64,000 nucleotides of DNA, from NCBI RefSeq assembly GCF_013394655.1, contig NZ_CP053351.1, forward strand, positions 744,001-808,000, given 5' to 3'. The translations under genes were made by a program, and so were the position numbers. The first letter of the stretch is position 1. Every line of letters starts with the position of its first letter. Below, piece after piece: positions 16,628-25,640 of this stretch. The notes under the pieces are model-generated. The model searched no databases and was not told the DNA's origin. It was given only the letters and a program-made list of their open reading frames with translations. This DNA is from Winogradskyella schleiferi. GTDB taxonomy: Bacteria > Bacteroidota > Bacteroidia > Flavobacteriales > Flavobacteriaceae.

Positions 16628-17980
16628 ATGAACGTACATTTTATAGCCATTGGTGGTGCCGCAATGCACAATTTAGCCTTAGCACTTCACAATAAAGGTT
16701 ACAAAGTCACTGGTAGTGACGACGAAATTTTCAATCCTTCAAAATCGCGATTGGAAGCTAAAGGCTTATTACCAGAGTCATTTGGATGGTTTCCTGAAAA
16801 AATCACGTCTTCTTTAGATGCCATAGTTTTGGGAATGCATGCTAAAGCTGATAATCCTGAATTGTTAAAAGCCCAAGAAATCGGCTTAAAAATCTACAGT
16901 TATCCTGAATTTCTTTACGAACAATCCAAACATAAAACACGGGTTGTTATTGGCGGAAGCCACGGAAAAACGACGATTACCTCAATGATTTTGCATGTGC
17001 TGCATTATCATGATAGAGATGTGGATTATATGGTTGGCGCACAGCTCGAAGGTTTTGATGTCATGGTAAAACTGACTGAAGATAATGATTTTATGGTGTT
17101 GGAAGGCGATGAGTATTTAAGTTCTCCAATTGATAGGCGGCCAAAATTTCATTTGTACAAACCTAATATTGCCTTGTTAAGTGGCATTGCTTGGGACCAT
17201 ATCAATGTATTTCCAACTTATGAAAACTATGTGGAACAGTTTAGCATTTTTGTGGATTCTATAGTTACAGGTGGAAGTATCAATTATAATGAAGAAGATG
17301 CTGAAGTAAAACGCGTAGTGGAAGCCTCCGAAAATCAGATTCGGAAGATTGCCTATAAAACTCCAGAATATTCGGTCGAAAATGGCGAGACCTTATTGGA
17401 AACTCCAGAAGGTCCAATGCCTATCGAAGTATTTGGTGCTCACAACTTAAATAACTTAGCTGGTGCCAAATGGATTTGCCAACATATGGGAATTGATGAA
17501 GACGATTTTTACGAAGCCATTTCTACGTTTAAAGGTGCAAGCAAACGGCTCGAAAAAATTGCCGAATCTAAAACAAGCGTCGCTTATAAAGATTTTGCAC
17601 ACTCGCCAAGTAAAGTAGAAGCGACAACCAAAGCGGTCAAGGAGCAATACAGCGACCGAACTTTAGTCGCTTGTTTGGAATTACATACGTATAGTAGTCT
17701 TAATGCGGAATTCTTAAAAGAATACAAAGGTGCATTGGACGCAGCAGATGTCGCCGTGGTATTTTATTCGCCACACGCTGTGGAAATTAAAAAATTAGAA
17801 GAAGTTACTAAAGAACAAATTGCTAATGCGTTTGAACGCGATGATTTGATTATTTACACCAATCCAGATGAATTTAAAGACTTTTTGTTCTCGCAGGATT
17901 TTCTAAATAAGTCGTTATTGTTAATGAGTTCTGGTAATTATGGTGGTTTGGATTTTGGGGAGGTGACAAAACTGTTTTAA
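16628..17980 (+). CDS. mpl: UDP-N-acetylmuramate:L-alanyl-gamma-D-glutamyl-meso-diaminopimelate ligase
   Basis: Mur-ligase family enzyme (450 residues) that joins recycled murein tripeptide to UDP-MurNAc in the cytoplasm, saving de novo MurC-MurE steps. The N-terminus MNVHFIAIGGAAMHNLALAL is the nucleotide-binding start typical of Mpl rather than MurC; the ATP loop GGSHGKTT lies at 109-116, the central domain holds EGDEYLSSPID, and the C-terminal domain begins at KRLEKIAES...DFAHSPSKV. It stands alone, with a promoter-like element at its start and a palindromic repeat just after its stop. It implies a meso-DAP peptidoglycan. Confidence 0.93.
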   Translation: MNVHFIAIGGAAMHNLALALHNKGYKVTGSDDEIFNPSKSRLEAKGLLPESFGWFPEKITSSLDAIVLGMHAKADNPELLKAQEIGLKIYSYPEFLYEQSKHKTRVVIGGSHGKTTITSMILHVLHYHDRDVDYMVGAQLEGFDVMVKLTEDNDFMVLEGDEYLSSPIDRRPKFHLYKPNIALLSGIAWDHINVFPTYENYVEQFSIFVDSIVTGGSINYNEEDAEVKRVVEASENQIRKIAYKTPEYSVENGETLLETPEGPMPIEVFGAHNLNNLAGAKWICQHMGIDEDDFYEAISTFKGASKRLEKIAESKTSVAYKDFAHSPSKVEATTKAVKEQYSDRTLVACLELHTYSSLNAEFLKEYKGALDAADVAVVFYSPHAVEIKKLEEVTKEQIANAFERDDLIIYTNPDEFKDFLFSQDFLNKSLLLMSSGNYGGLDFGEVTKLF

Positions 17981-17985
17981 CGTTT

Positions 17986-18013
17986 TGTCATCCTGAACTT
18001 GTTTCAGGATCTC
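17986..18013. repeat. Palindromic intergenic repeat after mpl (TGTCATnCTGA family)
   Basis: TGTCATCCTGAACTTG then TTTCAGGATCT: ATCCTGAA and TTCAGGAT form an 8-bp stem around 5 nt (17990-18010). Shares the opening TGTCATnCTGA and closing ATCT with copies at 21532-21616, 46694-46723 and 58453-58480. It may also act as a bidirectional terminator. Confidence 0.6.
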
Positions 18014-18089
18014 ATCAGATTAGGATTTTAACTCTTGTTTCGTAACAAATATGATAATTCTAAGACTTATTTGTTAGAGCCAATCAAGT

Positions 18090-19493
18090 ATGAATTTCAA
18101 TCATTTATTTTATGATTCTCATGTAAATTTTAATTCAATTTCTAAGAAAAGAATTGTTTTGTCAATTTTTCTTGGTCTAGTTTCTGCAGTATTGATTTAT
18201 AGTTTCTTCTATGTCTTAAGAGAAACTGATAGAATGATGTTTCTAGATTTTGAGTATCGACCTATCGTAATTCCTGAAACTGAAAGGCAATTATATAATC
18301 TTTTCTTTGCAGCGATTTCAATGATTTTGGGCAATTCTATTACAATTAGTTTTTTATTTTCTCGTCCACAAAATGCCTTCTCTAGAAGAAATATTAAACG
18401 CACAAGAATATTAAATGACCAAGCATTTTTAGGATTTAATTTTATTCATTGGTTTGCTAAAGTTTGGTTTCTTTTTGGAATTTTTGCTTCTCAATTTATG
18501 GGTACAAAATTTATTACTACTTTTATATTACCCTCAATATTATTAATTATTGTATTGTATTTAGATTTATGGAAAACACTTATAACTGTTATAAAGAAAA
18601 ATCGATGGAAAATTCAATGCGTTCACTTAATAGTATTTCTAATTCTCACGTTTATTCTAAGTCGAGTTGATGTTATAGATTATAAATCAATGGATGAGTC
18701 TATTTTAGATTCAAACCCAACAATAGATGTTCCTTCCAGCTTTTATCTCAACGATAATAAACGTAAGTATTACTATGATAACCTAGTTTTAAAAATGGAA
18801 TTAGTATCTGAGAATGATGTTGGTGTTTTTAATGAAGCAAATGAGCGGATAGAATGGAATGCTTTATCTATGTTAGTATTGGATTATAACAATGAACAGT
18901 CTTATCAGCATGGTAGAACATGGGTTCGTTTAAGGGCAAATAAAAGTATACCAATTAAATATATAAAAGAATTAGAATTAATACTTTTAGAGATGAACCT
19001 ATGGAGACTCTTCTATGAAGTTTCTAATAATGATGAATCAACTGCTAGCTATTATAATAATCAATTAGAGACTCGAATTTCTCCTTCTTTACAAGAAGCT
19101 TTTCCGCGTATAGTAAAGCCGCCTAAAGTTCCAGGTTGGGATTTTTATAAAGAACAAAAGTTTCAGGATACACTAAGCGTGCATATTTCTGAAAGTATTG
19201 AAATTGATAATCGTGAAGTACCCTTAAATATGCTTCCGAGGAATCTCAAAACTCATATTAATCAAACATCTATAATTGAATACATCTATGCGGATGATGC
19301 AACCTATCAAGATTATATTAATGTTTTATCAGCACATAAAACAGCAGTTTGGGAATTGAGAGCAACTGAAAATTTTGATAAGTTAGATGAAATGATTCGC
19401 CGAAATCAGTTTAGTCGTGATGAGAAACTTTATGAAGAAAGAAATCGAATACTAGAAATGTATCCATTTCGTATTACAGAACGGTTTGAATGA
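18090..19493 (+). CDS. Unrecognised membrane protein with large soluble C-terminal domain
   Basis: A 467-residue protein I do not recognise. It has about five hydrophobic segments in the first 195 residues (near 22-44, 68-91, 113-135, 139-160 and 173-193), then a hydrophilic region of about 270 residues without obvious motifs, rich in Asp, Glu, Asn and Tyr. No signal peptide or lipobox. Codon use looks somewhat more AT-rich than neighbouring mpl, by eye only. It stands alone between mpl and the beta-helix gene with no shared operon. The clean long frame and strong helices support a real gene; function unknown. Confidence 0.7.
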   Translation: MNFNHLFYDSHVNFNSISKKRIVLSIFLGLVSAVLIYSFFYVLRETDRMMFLDFEYRPIVIPETERQLYNLFFAAISMILGNSITISFLFSRPQNAFSRRNIKRTRILNDQAFLGFNFIHWFAKVWFLFGIFASQFMGTKFITTFILPSILLIIVLYLDLWKTLITVIKKNRWKIQCVHLIVFLILTFILSRVDVIDYKSMDESILDSNPTIDVPSSFYLNDNKRKYYYDNLVLKMELVSENDVGVFNEANERIEWNALSMLVLDYNNEQSYQHGRTWVRLRANKSIPIKYIKELELILLEMNLWRLFYEVSNNDESTASYYNNQLETRISPSLQEAFPRIVKPPKVPGWDFYKEQKFQDTLSVHISESIEIDNREVPLNMLPRNLKTHINQTSIIEYIYADDATYQDYINVLSAHKTAVWELRATENFDKLDEMIRRNQFSRDEKLYEERNRILEMYPFRITERFE

Positions 19494-19598
19494 ACTCTAG
19501 AGATTTTAATGGTTTAGATTTTGATGAGATGAATAGTTAAATATGGATTCGTTCTTTCTTAATTCATCTTATGGTACAGTAATTGTAATTTTACTACC

Positions 19599-21197
19599 AT
19601 GAAGAAAATAGTATTGTCAATTCTATGCCTATTTACAGTTGTTCTAACTTATGCACAACAAGAGTTCCACGTGTTTCCAGAAAACCATTCTGAAACGCCT
19701 GGTACTCAAATCGGAAATGGTAGTTTACAAAATCCTTGGGATTTACAGACAGCATTGAGCCAGAAATCCAAGGTTGTTAATGGAGGCGATACCATTTGGT
19801 TACACAAAGGTATTTACAATGGCCGTTTTTCGAGCACTCTAAACAGTACTATAGAGGATAAATATATAACGGTAAGTGCTTATAAAGATGATAAAGTGGT
19901 GCTTAATGGTAACGTGGAGTCTTCACAAGATCAAACCTTAAATGTTCGGAGTACTCGTGTAATATTTCAAAATTTTGAGGTTACATGGTTAGGTGAATTT
20001 ACAAGGCAAATTGATAGAAATGGTGGCATTACAAAATTCGTTGCAGGTGTAAATCATTTAAGTGGTAAAAATTGCAAGTTCATTAATTTAATGATTTATA
20101 ATAATCCAGGTCTTGGTTTTGGTTCCTGGAAACATACGGGAGGCACCTTAATTGCTAATTGTATTGTTTTCAATAATGGGGCACTTAGTTCAGATGGAAA
20201 AGGTAGAGGCGAAGGTTTTTATGTTCAAAATAATAGTGATACCGAAACACGCATATTAAAGGATAATATAATTTTTAACAACTATTATAAGGGCATAGAA
20301 GTTTGGTCTGCATCTAAACACGCAACGTCCGAATGGGTAAAGAATATAAGTTTAGATAACAATGTGATTTTTAATAGCGGATTACCTTCCAATTACCGAA
20401 CGGTTGATAACATTATCGTCGCTACAGACGATAGGGAAGGTATCAATATTGCTGAAAACATTACCGTAAAAAATAACATATTATATCATAATACTAACTT
20501 TAAAAAAAATGAAGTTAATGGTGATGCCGCGTCATTAACCATTGGATTTCACAAAAAAGCACCAGTTGAAAATGTTGTTGTAGAGAACAATATTATTATT
20601 GGAAGAAATAATGCATTTCGGATTTTATATGCCAACTCATTAACTGTTACTAATAATACGGTTTACACAGGGTATGTGCATTTATTTAGCCTAAATACAG
20701 AACGTTGGAATTTTGATAACAATCAATATTACACAAAAAAGAGTAAAGCATTTAGACGTTCCAATACCGAAAATTATAATATTAAGAACTGGAATTCCCA
20801 GTTTAATTTAGATGCCAACAGTCAATGGAAACCTATAAAAGAATTTGATTTAGACCCTGTTTTAGATATTACTGAAAATACTTATAAACCAAATACTTTT
20901 AGAGTGGTATTGTTTAACAAAAATAATGAGGATATTATTGTCGATTTTTCTAAATATGGATTAAAAGAAGGAACAAATTTCATCATTAGAGATGTAGAGA
21001 ATTACGATGAGGTTTTAAGAACAGGAAGAATTGATGGTATGTCTCAAATCTCATTTCCTATGACATTAAATGGAGGGAATCCCAATAAAACTCTAAATAA
21101 TTTTGGAGTATTTCTTATCGAATTCCAAGAAGATGAAACTACAGAAGCACAAAAAGATGGTTTTTTTAAAAAATTCTTTCGTTTTCTTGGATTTTAG
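19599..21197 (+). CDS. Secreted right-handed beta-helix protein
   Basis: A 532-residue exported protein with a signal peptide (MKKIVLSILCLFTVVLTYAQ). After an N-terminal segment with NPWDLQTAL and GGDTIWLHKGIYNG, typical of polysaccharide-lyase-like beta-helix proteins, it carries repeated Asn-rich rungs (LDNNVIFN, VKNNILYHN, VENNIIIGRNN, VTNNTVY) across about residues 150-380, the mark of a parallel beta-helix. The C-terminal 120 residues form a separate, probably beta-sandwich, domain and the end is basic/hydrophobic (FFKKFFRFLGF). It may bind or cleave a polysaccharide, but no lyase active site can be named from sequence. Monocistronic. Confidence 0.8.
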   Translation: MKKIVLSILCLFTVVLTYAQQEFHVFPENHSETPGTQIGNGSLQNPWDLQTALSQKSKVVNGGDTIWLHKGIYNGRFSSTLNSTIEDKYITVSAYKDDKVVLNGNVESSQDQTLNVRSTRVIFQNFEVTWLGEFTRQIDRNGGITKFVAGVNHLSGKNCKFINLMIYNNPGLGFGSWKHTGGTLIANCIVFNNGALSSDGKGRGEGFYVQNNSDTETRILKDNIIFNNYYKGIEVWSASKHATSEWVKNISLDNNVIFNSGLPSNYRTVDNIIVATDDREGINIAENITVKNNILYHNTNFKKNEVNGDAASLTIGFHKKAPVENVVVENNIIIGRNNAFRILYANSLTVTNNTVYTGYVHLFSLNTERWNFDNNQYYTKKSKAFRRSNTENYNIKNWNSQFNLDANSQWKPIKEFDLDPVLDITENTYKPNTFRVVLFNKNNEDIIVDFSKYGLKEGTNFIIRDVENYDEVLRTGRIDGMSQISFPMTLNGGNPNKTLNNFGVFLIEFQEDETTEAQKDGFFKKFFRFLGF

Positions 21198-21209
21198 AAT
21201 AATATAATC

Positions 21210-21512
21210 TTATTCATTCTCAATCTTCTCAATCATTTCCCGAAACAGATTCAACAGAAAAATCAGTTTTCCTGCATCACCAGCGGCTCTGAATTTTTGA
21301 TTTTCTATTTTGACACCATACCAATCTTGTTTCCCATTTTCATTGAGGATCCATTTGATTTCGAGATTGGCAATAGACGTATTTGAGATATCAATTTCAA
21401 CATCCCAACCTAATGGGCTGTCCAATGTGGTTATCTGAATGGCATCACCCTTTTCCCATTCGCCGTCAGCATTCGCTTTAAACCAATCTTGTATCCATTC
21501 TAAAATTTCCAT
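21210..21512 (-). CDS. Imm53-like immunity-family protein
   Basis: A 100-residue acidic cytosolic protein. The pattern WIQDWFKANADGEWEKG, then ITTLDSPLGWDVEIDIS and a final LLNLFREMI segment resembles the Imm53 family (members are often labelled rhodanese-related), in which W...CDGDWEH and TLDNPGW are typical. Imm53 proteins are predicted from gene context to be immunity partners of polymorphic toxins. No toxin gene lies nearby, so if the match is right it is an orphan; a housekeeping role is possible. Its 3' end converges with the beta-helix gene across 12 nt. Confidence 0.6.
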   Translation of the reverse strand: MEILEWIQDWFKANADGEWEKGDAIQITTLDSPLGWDVEIDISNTSIANLEIKWILNENGKQDWYGVKIENQKFRAAGDAGKLIFLLNLFREMIEKIENE

Positions 21513-21531
21513 TTGTATTATCTTGTTTTTT

Positions 21532-21616
21532 TGTCATTCAGAGCGCAGCGAAGAATCTCAGACAACAATTAATAATAAATAAAGATTCTTCGGTCAATGC
21601 TTCCCTCTGAATGACA
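21532..21616. repeat. Inverted pair of TGTCATTC-type repeats
   Basis: A left copy (TGTCATTCAGAG...GAAGAATCT, 21532-21558) faces a right copy in reverse orientation (AGATTCTTCGG...CTCTGAATGACA, 21582-21615) across a 23-nt AT-rich loop. Together they form a long imperfect hairpin between the PLP-enzyme stop and the Imm53-like start, which could end transcription of the former. Confidence 0.7.
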
Positions 21617-21623
21617 AAGCGCT

Positions 21624-23468
21624 TTAAATGCTCTCAACAAACTCCAAGAACACTTCCTTATGCTTTTCCAAATCCATATCTGGTGAGATTGAAACGCGTG
21701 CAATATAATCTTTATCACCTTCTTTTGTGGTACCTTGGGTTGAGGTGGCGGGAATCGTCCAATAACACCCTTTTAACTGTCCATAACTTACACAGTACTT
21801 ACTTTCATTTGGGATTTTGGTAATCATTAAATTGATTAATTTATGATTTAAGGCTCTTTTGTAGGTTTCTTTTTCCTGAGCTGTGTGGCCTTTGGTAGGA
21901 AGATCTAATGAAAATACAGAAGGTGTGAACCCTTGTTCGGCGAGTTCTTCGGAAACAAAATTAATTTTCGCATCAGGCAATACCTTATGGATAAAGTTGA
22001 CGAAGTCTCTAGTATTCTTATAAGCGTCCACAATCCTTTGATTCATTGACGGCATTTGCTGCGCTAAGATTTCGTATTGAAGATCTGTTGCTTCATTATC
22101 GCATAGCTCTAAATGCAGTGCTATCTTGTCCATCAGAGGTGCTGCTTTTGTATTGGCAACGCCATAACCAGCAGTACATTTTCCTCCGCTCGGAAATTTT
22201 GAACCACTGGCATAAGAAATAGTTCTCACAGTTGAAAGTATTTCACCTTCTCCTAGAAAGTTAACATTAGGACAAAAAGTTTGGTCTAAAATAAAAACGG
22301 GATCAATGGCCATAGTACCATTTGCTGCTTGACGCTCTTGACTTAAAACCGCTTTTAGTTGTTGCAAATCTGGAACTTCAACTCTTGGATTGGTCGGAAT
22401 TTCCGCAATGATATAAGGAACGGCATCGTCGAGCGCAATTTTAGCTAAAACGGTGTTAATACTCTTAACCATATCATTATCGCCATCCACTTCTAAATCC
22501 ACAATATCAACATTGTCCGTACAAGCAGCAACGCGTCTGGCTTGGTCATTGGTGCCACCATAACAATTGGTGGGTACAATAAATTTAATCGCTTTACCGC
22601 TGTGGTTTTGCTGGGCATCATGAATTAAGCCCATCATAATCGCATACTGAATAGAGAGTCCACTTGAACCAACGAGCGGTTGAGTGGTTACGCCAGTAAT
22701 GTCTTTGATAGAATTTAAGACTGATGTTTTATTGGCTTTAAGATTACTTTTTTGAGGACTAAAAGAAGATTGGTGCGTCAATGCTTCTAATGCCAACAAA
22801 CAATTAGAAGGTGTCATCGCAATGGTTTCCCGCCGTCGTACATGTTGAATTGCTGAAATGTAACTGTCGTTTTTAGCACCGTTAACTACTAATATGCTGC
22901 CTAGATCCTCATAAAGATGAATATAGAAATCAATATTTATATTTCGATTAATGGTCTCGATTCGGTTCAGTTGCGACATAAAAATAGTGCTGCCTTCAAA
23001 TTCTAAGATAGCATCTGCATCATCGGTTTTAATTAATTGGAAATCATAACCATAAACGGACTTTATTAATTCAGCATCAAAATATTCTGGTAAGTGATCT
23101 GTGTATAAGATTTGGGTTTTTTTGTTGTCGAATAAATTTCGTCGAAGAATTGCCAAAATAGGAATCGTTTGTGACGAAAAACTAATCACTTGTTCTGATT
23201 TCAGACCATTTATGTTTGCAATGGTCCATTCTAAAATGGAAGATAAAGGATGGCCTAAACGAATATAATCGTAAGCCGTTGGTAAATTATGGAGTGCTGA
23301 AGTTTGAGAGTTATTGTTTTGATATAAGGTTTCAAACTGATCTAAAAACTGTGATTTAGCTAATTTTTCATTGTAAATATCTAAGCGATGCGTGGTAAGG
23401 TTTAGCCAATCTTTGGGCATGTTTTTTAAAACGTCATTTAAATATTTTAGTATTTTATTGTTTTCCAT
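21624..23468 (-). CDS. PLP-dependent Cys/Met-metabolism-family enzyme, long form (cystathionine gamma-synthase-like)
   Basis: A 614-residue fold-type I PLP enzyme. The C-terminal part (about 230-614) carries Cys/Met-family features: NCYGGTNDQARR, a cofactor Asp region in FILDQTFCPN and the likely Schiff-base lysine K424 in SYASGSKFPSGGK. The first 230 residues are an N-terminal extension with no usual counterpart in the 380-400-residue bacterial MetB/MetC enzymes, recalling long fungal cystathionine gamma-synthase-like proteins. It probably acts in transsulfuration or a related sulfur amino-acid step; substrate not settled. MENNKILK was chosen over the ATG 12 nt upstream because TATCTTTG ends 12 nt before the latter, which would leave a leader of only a few bases. 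Confidence 0.8.
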   Translation of the reverse strand: MENNKILKYLNDVLKNMPKDWLNLTTHRLDIYNEKLAKSQFLDQFETLYQNNNSQTSALHNLPTAYDYIRLGHPLSSILEWTIANINGLKSEQVISFSSQTIPILAILRRNLFDNKKTQILYTDHLPEYFDAELIKSVYGYDFQLIKTDDADAILEFEGSTIFMSQLNRIETINRNINIDFYIHLYEDLGSILVVNGAKNDSYISAIQHVRRRETIAMTPSNCLLALEALTHQSSFSPQKSNLKANKTSVLNSIKDITGVTTQPLVGSSGLSIQYAIMMGLIHDAQQNHSGKAIKFIVPTNCYGGTNDQARRVAACTDNVDIVDLEVDGDNDMVKSINTVLAKIALDDAVPYIIAEIPTNPRVEVPDLQQLKAVLSQERQAANGTMAIDPVFILDQTFCPNVNFLGEGEILSTVRTISYASGSKFPSGGKCTAGYGVANTKAAPLMDKIALHLELCDNEATDLQYEILAQQMPSMNQRIVDAYKNTRDFVNFIHKVLPDAKINFVSEELAEQGFTPSVFSLDLPTKGHTAQEKETYKRALNHKLINLMITKIPNESKYCVSYGQLKGCYWTIPATSTQGTTKEGDKDYIARVSISPDMDLEKHKEVFLEFVESI

Positions 23469-23491
23469 AACTCCGAGCATTAAATAGTTTG

Positions 23492-23499
23492 CAAAGATA
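23492..23499 (-). promoter_or_regulatory. -7 element of the PLP-enzyme promoter
   Basis: The minus strand reads TATCTTTG (exact TAnnTTTG). A TTTT sits 19 nt upstream at the -33 position. It predicts a start about 17 nt before the chosen ATG. Confidence 0.55.
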
Positions 23500-23678
23500 C
23501 GTTAGTTGGGTTTCTATTAAAACCTTACATGATGTTTTATTTGTATGTACTCAGCTAGACTTTGTATTCATGTAAAATTATGCAGATAAACACTTTTACA
23601 GAAGTATTTTTAGACTAAACTCAATGCGACTAGAAATAACGAGTTTGACTATAAATTTCAAACTAAAACCAATTAAAT

Positions 23679-24623
23679 CTACCCATTCCGCAAAATTTCA
23701 GCAACAGCTTGTTGATAAGCTCTTGGTTTGTTCGCTTTTTTAATTTTCTTAAAGGTTTTCTGTGGATTTGAAAACGACTGCGCAAAGAATTCCCAAAACC
23801 CTTGCATTTTCATTTTTATAGGTGTTGGACCAGACAATACTGCATCGTATTGCTGATATATAGTATCGTGAAATTCTCTAAAAATGTCCCATCGGTTTTC
23901 TGGATATGTAATAGTATCGTTTTTAATCATACTTGGTAAAAATGGATCGGCAATCAACCCTCTACCAATCATAAAATGATCGATGCTTGGGAAGCGCATT
24001 TGCATCTCTTTGAGCTTAATTACAGAGGTAATATCACCATTGTAATATAATTTATGCTTTGTACTGTCAATACAACGTTGAAAAGCGTCAAGGTCAACGT
24101 CTCCCTTATAAAGTTGTTTCCCTATACGCGCATGTATGGCAATATTTTTAAGGGGATAAGCATCTAAAATAGGGAAGGTGTGTAAAATTTCATCAGGGTT
24201 CTCATAGCCCATGCGCATTTTCATAGAAACCGTTATATCTGTTTCTTTATGAACACGCTCTAAAATATGATTGATTTTTTCCGGATCACAAATCAATCCA
24301 GAACCCATACCACGATTGGTAACCATTGGATAAGGGCAACCTAAATTCCAGTTGAGTTCCTTGTAACCCAATTCTTGGATATAATCGACTACAAACAGAA
24401 ACTCATCAGCACTATTGGTCATAATTTGTGGAATTACTTCGAGCTCTGTATTATTCTCGATTTGTAAGTCTGTTTGGTAAGAATTTTTAATTATGAGTTT
24501 TTTGTTGAACCGAATATAAGGTGCATAAAACGTATCGATACCTCCAAAAAAATGGTTAAAGGCATTCCGAAATCGGAAGTCCGTAAACCCTTGCAAAGGC
24601 GAAGATAATAGTGTTAATGGCAT
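23679..24623 (-). CDS. tRNA-dihydrouridine synthase (Dus family)
   Basis: FMN-dependent enzyme (314 residues) reducing uridine to dihydrouridine in tRNA. It opens with SSPLQGFTDFRFRNAF (FMN-binding start), has the catalytic cysteine C96 in NWNLGCPYPMVTNRGMGSGL, the FMN-phosphate segment MIGRGLIADPFL, and a C-terminal helical tRNA-binding region. The short length and FYAPYIR segment resemble DusC more than DusA/DusB, but the position modified cannot be assigned with certainty. A 23-nt perfect palindrome lies 9 nt upstream of the start. Confidence 0.9.
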   Translation of the reverse strand: MPLTLLSSPLQGFTDFRFRNAFNHFFGGIDTFYAPYIRFNKKLIIKNSYQTDLQIENNTELEVIPQIMTNSADEFLFVVDYIQELGYKELNWNLGCPYPMVTNRGMGSGLICDPEKINHILERVHKETDITVSMKMRMGYENPDEILHTFPILDAYPLKNIAIHARIGKQLYKGDVDLDAFQRCIDSTKHKLYYNGDITSVIKLKEMQMRFPSIDHFMIGRGLIADPFLPSMIKNDTITYPENRWDIFREFHDTIYQQYDAVLSGPTPIKMKMQGFWEFFAQSFSNPQKTFKKIKKANKPRAYQQAVAEILRNG

Positions 24624-24632
24624 TTGATTTTA

Positions 24633-24655
24633 CGTTTTATAAGTCTTATAAAACG
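24633..24655. promoter_or_regulatory. 23-nt perfect palindrome between dienelactone hydrolase and dus
   Basis: CGTTTTATAAG-T-CTTATAAAACG: two 11-nt arms around one central base. It ends 9 nt before the dus ATG and lies 58 nt after the upstream stop. There is no U-tract downstream in the direction of transcription, so an operator or a bare hairpin is favoured over a classical terminator. Confidence 0.6.
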
Positions 24656-24713
24656 AAGGTGGTTTATTTTTTTAATATCGTCAAACAAAACCGTTCTTTC
24701 CTTTTTATAGTTA

Positions 24714-25601
24714 TTATTTCAAATGTTCGTTAAAAAAAGCAATAGTCCGGTCCCAAGATAAAGTTGCTGCTTCTTTATCATATCTTGGTGTCGTATTATT
24801 GTGAAAACCATGATTCACGCCTGGATACATATAGGCTTGATAGTCTATTCCGTTTTCGATGAGTATTTTTTCAAACTCTGGCCAACCTGCATTAACTCTG
24901 GTATCTAATTCGGCATATTGGAGTAGAAGAGGCGCTTCAATTTTTACAGCATCTTCAGCTTCTGGTTGTCTGCCATAATATGGAACTGCAGCACCTAAAT
25001 CTGGTAAGCGAACAGCCATCATATTTGAGATCCAACCTCCAAAGCAAAACCCAACGACGCCAACATTGCCATCGCAATTCTCATGATTCTTTAAGTAATG
25101 GTAAGCCGCAATAAAATCTTCGAGCATTTCTTGCTGGTTCCGCTTTTTCTGCATGGTTCTGCCGTCGTCATCATTTCCTGGATAACCGCCAAGAGGCGAT
25201 AAAGCGTCTGGCGCTAGGGAAATAAACCCTTCTTTTGCCGTGCGTCTTCCAACATCTTCAATATATGGGTTCAGTCCTCTGTTTTCATGCACCACAATGA
25301 CACCTGGCAATTTGATTTTGTTATCTTTTGGTTGTGACAATAACCCTTTTATGGTGCCACCACCTTTTGGAGATTCGTAAGTAATATATTTGGAATCTAA
25401 AGTGGGATCATCGGGTTGTACCAGTAAACTATTTACATAATCAGGAGACATAAAACTTAATAATGATGATACCGTTAAACCGCCAACCGCGTATATGCCG
25501 AGTTTTTCAACAAACTGTCTTCTGTTGAGTTTATTGTGCGCATAATCATCGTATAAATCGAAAACTTCTTGACTAATATCTTCTTTTTTTAAGTCTTTCA
25601 T
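24714..25601 (-). CDS. Dienelactone hydrolase family protein with Tat-like N-terminus
   Basis: Alpha/beta hydrolase of 295 residues. A Cys-Asp-His triad is visible: C186 in VGFCFGG, D233 in YAELDTRV and H264 in NHGFHN; E106 in VHENRGL matches the conserved Glu of this family. Residues 1-60 form an extra leader with NRRQFVEKLG followed by a hydrophobic stretch (IYAVGGLTVSSLLSF), which looks like a twin-arginine export signal located after about 25 cytosolic residues; the protein is then probably periplasmic. Substrate unknown. It follows the PaiB-like gene by 39 nt and may be cotranscribed with it. Confidence 0.88.
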   Translation of the reverse strand: MKDLKKEDISQEVFDLYDDYAHNKLNRRQFVEKLGIYAVGGLTVSSLLSFMSPDYVNSLLVQPDDPTLDSKYITYESPKGGGTIKGLLSQPKDNKIKLPGVIVVHENRGLNPYIEDVGRRTAKEGFISLAPDALSPLGGYPGNDDDGRTMQKKRNQQEMLEDFIAAYHYLKNHENCDGNVGVVGFCFGGWISNMMAVRLPDLGAAVPYYGRQPEAEDAVKIEAPLLLQYAELDTRVNAGWPEFEKILIENGIDYQAYMYPGVNHGFHNNTTPRYDKEAATLSWDRTIAFFNEHLK

Positions 25602-25640
25602 AATGTTGGGTTTGGATTAAAATTTATAAGATATAAAATA

